From Candidatus Nitrotoga sp. LAW (lineage in GTDB: Bacteria > Pseudomonadota > Gammaproteobacteria > Burkholderiales > Gallionellaceae): a stretch of 64,000 bases of DNA. How positions within the stretch are numbered: position 1 is the stretch's first letter; each line of letters starts with the position of its first letter. The stretch covers positions 1 to 64,000 of the forward strand of contig QFXI01000015.1 in NCBI GenBank assembly GCA_003402315.1, read 5' to 3'. The position numbers and the translations under genes are program-made. A model generated the notes under the pieces. It was not told the origin of the DNA, did not search any database, and saw only the letters and a program-made list of their open reading frames with translations. This document shows, piece by piece, positions 56,955 to 64,000 of this stretch.

Positions 56955-57266
56955 ATGTACGCAGTAATCAAAACTGGTGGTAAGCAATATCGTGTTGTCG
57001 CAGGCGAAACCCTGAAAATTGAAACCGTTTCTGGTGAAGTCGGCAGTGCTATCGTGCTGGACAAAGTGCTGATGGTGGGCAGTGGCGAGAAAGTATCTGT
57101 TGGCCAACCTCTATTGGCTGGCGCTACTGTCACGGCAACCATAATATCAAATGGCCGTGGCGAGAAGATTAGAATCTTCAAGATGCGTCGACGCAAGCAT
57201 TACCAAAAACATCAAGGTCATCGTCAAAACTTCACTGAAATCCGTATTGACGGCATTTCGGCGTAA
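56955..57266 (+). CDS. rplU: 50S ribosomal protein L21
   Basis: [23 protein letters not shown]...[31 protein letters not shown]. Confidence 0.98.
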   Translation: MYAVIKTGGKQYRVVAGETLKIETVSGEVGSAIVLDKVLMVGSGEKVSVGQPLLAGATVTATIISNGRGEKIRIFKMRRRKHYQKHQGHRQNFTEIRIDGISA

Positions 57267-57282
57267 TTGAAGGAGAAGAAAC

Positions 57283-57540
57283 ATGGCATCAAAAAAAGGC
57301 GGCGGCAGTACCAGTAACGGACGCGATTCACACTCAAAACGCCTCGGCGTGAAAACTTATGGCGGCGAATTAATTAACGCTGGCAGCATTATTGTACGTC
57401 AGCGCGGTACGCGATTCCACGCTGGTGACAACGTGGGCATGGGCAAGGATCACACCTTGTTTGCAAAGATTGCTGGCAAAGTTGTGTTCGCCGTTAAAGG
57501 TGCACAAAAACGCAAAACTATCTTCGTGGTTCCAGCTTAA
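57283..57540 (+). CDS. rpmA: 50S ribosomal protein L27
   Basis: [62 protein letters not shown]. Confidence 0.98.
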   Translation: MASKKGGGSTSNGRDSHSKRLGVKTYGGELINAGSIIVRQRGTRFHAGDNVGMGKDHTLFAKIAGKVVFAVKGAQKRKTIFVVPA

Positions 57541-57563
57541 GTACTCCTAGCCAAGTACAATGA

Positions 57564-58675
<1,112 letters not shown>

Positions 58676-58681
58676 TGCATC

Positions 58682-59800
58682 ATGAAAACCATTCTGACCC
58701 AGTGCAAACGCATCGTCGTCAAAGTTGGCAGTAGTCTGGTCACCAATCAAGGTGAAGGACTAGATATCCCCGCAATCCGAAACTGGGTGCAGCAAATTGC
58801 TACGCTACGTGACAGTGGGCACAAAGTAGTATTGGTCTCCTCTGGTGCGATTGCCGAAGGTATGCAGCGCCTTGGCTGGAAAAAACGCCCCAGCGCCGTG
58901 CATGAATTGCAGGCCGCTGCCGCAATCGGTCAGATGGGCTTGATACAGGTGTACGAAAGCTGCTTTAGCGCACACGGCCTGCATACCGCACAAATATTGC
59001 TCACCCATGCCGATCTCGCCGATCGTGAACGCTACCTCAACGCCCGCTCTACACTGCGCACCCTGCTGACTCTTGGCGTTATTCCCGTCATCAATGAAAA
59101 TGACACGGTGGTCACCGATGAAATCAAGTTTGGTGACAACGACACTTTAGGCGCATTGGTTGCCAACCTGATTGAGGCTGATGCGCTCATTATACTTACT
59201 GACCAAATCGGCCTTTACACTGCTGACCCACGCAAAGATCCAAATGCTACGCTAGTCAGTTTCGCGCAAGCGGGCGATGAAAAACTTGAAACCATGGCAG
59301 GTGGCGCGGGTAGCCACATCGGAAGCGGCGGCATGCTTACCAAGGTGCTCGCTGCCAAACGGGCTGCACGTAGCGGCGCACACACCGTAATCGCATCCGG
59401 CCATGAAATAGATGTGTTGCCACGCCTGATGTGTGGCAACAGTATCGGCACTCTACTGGAAGCACAACCGTTACCTTTAAATGCGCGCAAGCAATGGCTG
59501 GCAGATCATCTGCAAATCAGCGGCAAGGTAACGCTAGATGCTGGTGCAGTACATGCACTACGTAACGAAGGCAAGAGCCTACTACCGGTCGGCATTACCA
59601 AAGTCAGCGGGGAATTTGAGCGCGGCACAGTAGTCGCCATTTTAGACACAAATGAACAAGATATCGCGCGCGGCCTGATCAACTACAATGCCACAGAAGC
59701 ACGTCGCATCGCCGGCCATCCCAGTAGCGAAATTGAAACCCTATTAGGCTATGTTGATGAGCCAGAACTAATACATCGAGACAACTTAATTTTATTGTAA
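58682..59800 (+). CDS. proB: Glutamate 5-kinase
   Basis: [20 protein letters not shown]...[17 protein letters not shown]...[22 protein letters not shown]-terminus. Confidence 0.97.
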   Translation: MKTILTQCKRIVVKVGSSLVTNQGEGLDIPAIRNWVQQIATLRDSGHKVVLVSSGAIAEGMQRLGWKKRPSAVHELQAAAAIGQMGLIQVYESCFSAHGLHTAQILLTHADLADRERYLNARSTLRTLLTLGVIPVINENDTVVTDEIKFGDNDTLGALVANLIEADALIILTDQIGLYTADPRKDPNATLVSFAQAGDEKLETMAGGAGSHIGSGGMLTKVLAAKRAARSGAHTVIASGHEIDVLPRLMCGNSIGTLLEAQPLPLNARKQWLADHLQISGKVTLDAGAVHALRNEGKSLLPVGITKVSGEFERGTVVAILDTNEQDIARGLINYNATEARRIAGHPSSEIETLLGYVDEPELIHRDNLILL

Positions 59801-59970
59801 GCACAACAAGCTCATTTTTTGGCAGTAATCGCAACTGATCAGACCAATGAATACCAAACGTTGTTTATATCAATTGGGTATGACTTGTGGCGACGTCCCC
59901 TCCCACGTTTTTGGGTAATGATTACCGGGTGTCCAAAAATCCATGACATTCTTTTCTGAGTGTCAGTGCC

Positions 59971-60982
59971 TTGATAACCGCATTTGTTATGGCTGCCGTT
60001 TCTATAATGGGCGGCGTTGGTTACAAATTCATCAATAGTCATCGTCCACAACGGCTTAAGTTCACGCAAGCAGCACCACAACCTCAAGCCGCAATCGGAT
60101 ACATTGATAAGTTGACAGAGGATCCAGCCAACAGCACACAAATCAAGGTAGTCGGCTGGGCCTTGGCCAAAGACGTCGTAAGCGGTATAGAACTGGTGTT
60201 GAATGACCAATTTCTATCCCTTTGCAAATCGCTGTCATACGGATGAACGTCGCGCAGGATTACCCGAATACGGCCAAGACCGGTTTTAAGGGGATCGCCA
60301 ATACCTCGATATGGGTCGCTAATTGGAGCGCAATGGGAGTGGTCGTCACCGACAGGAAAGGCGGGTCTTCGGTCATCGAGCGTCGCACCCAACCTGCAAT
60401 TGGTGCCATGGATACGTGGACTGACCTTCTAAATGGTCGCGATGCCAAGCATGATGACATTTTTTACTTCATTATGGCCACGAGCAATGTGGTCGGTGGA
60501 GGCGAAAGGGAAATCGACACAGTACTCGCCCCTATGAGAGCAAGACGGTAAACGTTGGAATCCGGGTTCCCATTCTTTATTTGCGAACAACCAAAGGGAA
60601 TGCTGGGGATTATGGTTTTGATCAAGATTTTCAGCTCACTAGAAAGTGTGGAGAAAAGGTAATCGCCGATGACAATCTGCATGGTGCTACGCAATATACT
60701 ATTGATCACAAGGTGCCGGTACTTTTTACTTTAAATGATGGCATTTGGGCTGCTGCGACGTGTGATGTGCCGAAATGCGATATCAACGACAAACTTGAAC
60801 AGGATAAAAATAATTGCCGGTGGAACGAAAAGAATAAGGTGGTGCCGGACGACAGCCTGAAGAAACTTTCTGGCTCGATGGAATCACCGGAACTTGGTCG
60901 CGCTCTTACATTTAATATCTACGCAGTCAAGAACCGCCTCTACAAGAAACGGAATTTGCAGCGCAACACCCTAATCTTTTAA
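59971..60982 (+). pseudogene. Frameshifted gene of unknown function (ORFs 59971-60246, 60222-60551, 60581-60982)
   Basis: Reading continues across frames: ...LVLNDQFLS/PLQIAVIRMNVAQDYPNTAKTGF... and ...DTVLA/PYESKTVNVGIRVPILYLRTTKGNAGDYGFDQDFQ. Confidence 0.7.
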
Positions 60983-60993
60983 TTGGGGTGAAC

Positions 60994-62191
60994 ATGGATC
61001 CTGATCTGTACCTCAATCCTTTCTTTGTTCAAAAAGAATGGTTCGACCATAACCCCGGCACCTTGCGCCAGTTCCGCGAATGGTTGCAAGGAGCGGGGCC
61101 ATATGCCGGACATCCTGCAGCGGGGGTGCCTGATCTTTCTCATTATCGCAAAGAAAAGCCATTGCCTCTGACTGAGGTTAACGCATTGAGTGGGCGCCAG
61201 TTCAAATGTTGGGTAGAGGTTAATCCTCCCCGTTCATTTCCTCATATTCTTGGCAAGCCTTTTTGGGAGGATGGATGGGTGCGCTAATGGAAATACTTTC
61301 GTCGCCATCTCGTTGATTTACATTACGATGAGCTTTTGCAGTGGTTAGTTGAGGCTGGTCTTGATAAGGATTTATCTATTCGTCCCAGGGATTTATGGCA
61401 CCGGGAGTGGGCAGCATGCCCTTTGCAATAAATATCAACAGCCCTGTAAAAAACTTTGATTCCGGGGGGATGCCGATCGAAGGTTCTGTTCCCGAGCATG
61501 GGCATTTAGGTGCAATTCTATGCGGGCCAAGTGCTACCAACCAGATCAGGATGAAAGAAGATCGTGCCCTATTTTCTGTTTTCCGAAAATTTGACTCTGG
61601 CTGGGCCGTTATCGAGCATAATACTGCTCTGATTTACGCAACCCGTCTCGCCTCCCTAACTTCGCTGAAGATTATAAATCACTGCGGGAAATTTACAATT
61701 ACGGAGCGCACTTTATTTCACCGATGGTATGGAACGGTAGCCGGGGTAGCTTTGTGGGACAGCCCGGATTCGTCGCCTATACGGCGCTACGTGACACGCT
61801 ACTGGAGGACGCAACCAAGAATTTCATGATAAATCACGCCAATTTACCACGCCGAGCAAGACTGTGGACCTTTGGTGGTGACGGGCACGCAGATGACGAT
61901 AGCTGGCTGCCAATATTGGGAACGAGAGGTGTTGTCACCCCTGGAATGTTCACTTTGCACGGCAACGCTGACGGCCAGGTTTCATTGGAATCACCTGATG
62001 ATTTGGCTTTTAAATTGGCGGATTACAGCGCGATCATTTTTAAGGCTGCTATGCCAAAAATGTTATCCACTGTAAGCGTTGAAGGGCAAACAACTGACGG
62101 AAAATGGATACCCCTGTTTCCGGAAACATCCTTGGCCAATCTGCGGTTGGTAAAAGCAGGTTCATTGTTGCCGCTGATAGCCGAGCGATAA
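60994..62191 (+). pseudogene. Frameshifted gene (ORFs 60988-61287, 61395-61829, 61724-62191), possibly glycoside-hydrolase-like
   Basis: In-frame TAA after WEDGWVR then WKYFRRHLVDLHYDELLQWLVEAGLDKDL; frame change to QGFMAPGVGSMPFAININ; further frame change near 61650 to NFAEDYKSLREIYNYGAHFISPMVWNGSRGSF. Confidence 0.7.
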
Positions 62192-62440
62192 TGCGGAATT
62201 CAGGCGTATTCGGCTGAACTGGAAAACTAACGATAAACGCCCATTAGTTCTAGAGCGAATTGCATTTTATAACTGTTGACCGCATTGTCTCAAATCCTCT
62301 GCGAGCATCTTACGGTCAGTACGGAAGCCGGCTGGCACTGGCCTTTAACTTCAGCTCAATTTCCACACCCAGACGAGCACTTTGATTCAATACGAAAAAT
62401 AATCTGTTTCCATATGTTTTTATACTAGTCACATTGAAAT

Positions 62441-63534
62441 ATGACCACGATCCAATTGCGCGCCCCAATCTCTGAGAAATTGACAAGCCGCGAAAATAAT
62501 TTAAACGCCTTACGCCTGATCGCTGCGGTATTGGTACTTTTTTCTCACTGCTATGCATTGAGCGGAAATATCCAACTAGAGCCAATTGGTCGTCTTCTTC
62601 ATATATTTGATGGCGGTGCCTTGGCCGTGATAGCTTTTTTTTGAGCGGCTATCTTATTTCCTCAAGTTGGGCCTCCACGCCACACTTTACTTCGTTCATG
62701 GCAAAAAGAGTGCTAAGAATTTTGCCTGGCTTAGCTGTTGTTGCGGCGATCAGCGCACTTTTGCTTGGCCCCATAGCAAGTTCTCTGGATATCAATCACT
62801 ATTTTTCATCCGGCCAGACATTCAGATATATCCGCGACAACATTAATGTCCTAAGCCTAAAAACCAACACGCTACCTGGCGTTTTTGAAGACCTGCCGAT
62901 ACCTCACGCCGTTAATGGTTCTCTATGGACCTTAAAGGTTGAATTCCTAGTTTACATCGCGACTGGAGTGATCGGTGCGACCTGTCTGCTGCCAACCGAA
63001 GGAAAAGGCTGGCGCAGTATTTTATTTGCTACAGTGATGCTTTATCTAGCTGTTCGAATGATCACCGTTACTAAAGCAGAATTCGATAGTTGGAATACTG
63101 GCCTCGAGTTATTTTCGTGCCAATTGATCGGAGTCTTTATACTCGGAGCTATTGTGTACACTGTACGCCACTGGATTCCTCGTTCCGTGTTACTAGTGAC
63201 GGGACTCATTGGCCTTACATATTTACTTCGGGAAACCAGTCTATTTTTGCTTTTTATATATTTGTCGTATGAATATTTTTTGCTATTCGTAGCTACTTCA
63301 TCATTTCATCTATTAGGAAAAAAAACACGAATTAATGATTATTCTTTTGGCGTTTATATCTACGCCTTTCCAATTCAACAAATCATGGTCACGCTGGCAC
63401 CCGGCATTTCGCCAGTTTCCCTGTTCCTCTCCTCGCTCCCCATTGTGACGCTATTTGCAATTGCCTCATGGCATTTTATTGAGAAACCCTGTCTTGGGCT
63501 TAGGGTCTTTTATGGTCTTGAATCCGCCAAATGA
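62441..63534 (+). pseudogene. Acyltransferase_3 family protein interrupted by a frameshift at a T8 homopolymer
   Basis: ORF 62441-62644 ends ...GGALAVIAFF; one extra T gives AVIAFFLSGYLISSSWASTPHFTSFMAKRVLRILPG, continuing to 63534. Confidence 0.85.
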
Positions 63535-64000
63535 AGTGGCGACCACTACCGTAACTTATCATTCAGACTTTGGTAAATCTGTAGATGGTGGATGTAACAA
63601 TTTTTGTGTAAACGGCCTGTTGGCCGTCTACAAGAAATTCGAAGACCTAGGGAAACACTGAATAATTCACCCCGTCAGAGACCCCGAGGTGAGTTTTGCG
63701 GTTGTGGCCGGAGAATTGGCTTGTTTTTGGTATGAATCGTGGCGATTTTCGAGTCATTTTCTTCATTTCTCGTTTTCAGAACGCACCTTGGGTGAGTGCG
63801 TTGAGCAACCACCGACGAGCCAGCATCAAATTATTGATGAGGTATTCAAGTCAGACAAATTGATTGAATTTCTTGAGGTTTTAATCAAGGACGCGGAGAA
63901 ATTTGAACACGGATTTGAAACATGCCATTTACACAAAAGTGCCGGTACGCACAATAGTGGTATCTTTATGTCAGGCTGCCATTATCGGGATGAGCACCAC

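Noticed and set aside
63540-64000. Possible coding fragment at the right edge
   Set aside because: No intact ORF or recognisable family within the window

Overview
64 kb of a betaproteobacterium-like chromosome; the taxon is inferred only from gene content. Left third (1-19.4 kb): TVP38/TMEM64-disulfide reductase fusion, ArsS-like radical SAM enzyme, exonuclease-BRCT protein, ThpR, a Phd/VapC-type toxin-antitoxin pair, porin and phosphate-binding-like proteins, a response regulator-GGDEF with a hybrid kinase, cytochrome b561, and a LysR / pirin / DoxX / old-yellow-enzyme / pirin / isochorismatase stress cluster. At 19.9-24.4 kb there is a LysM-FecR surface protein with a tandem 95-aa repeat, followed by a CHASE2-GGDEF-EAL protein. 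The centre of the window (about 24.7-55.6 kb, all + strand) is an apparently complete extracellular contractile injection system (eCIS, Afp/PVC-like): sheath, tube, DUF4255 cap-like protein, AAA+ ATPase, CIS tube/LysM adaptor, spike, PAAR-like tip, gp25, two baseplate J-like proteins (one with a PA14 domain), tail protein I-like and large beta-helix proteins. In the middle of the structural operon lies a 32.3-40.6 kb effector-cassette island: four DUF4157 (HELTH) proteins with related N-termini and unrelated C-termini, a repeated leader before two of them, and a possible decayed fifth leader. The C-termini suggest a PD-(D/E)XK-like nuclease, a methyltransferase-like fold and a caspase/CHAT-like Cys-His domain; these are untested inferences. 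Right end: cysK, rplU-rpmA-obgE-proB, then a strip of frameshifted genes (59.9-63.5 kb). No rRNA, tRNA or CRISPR array was recognised.
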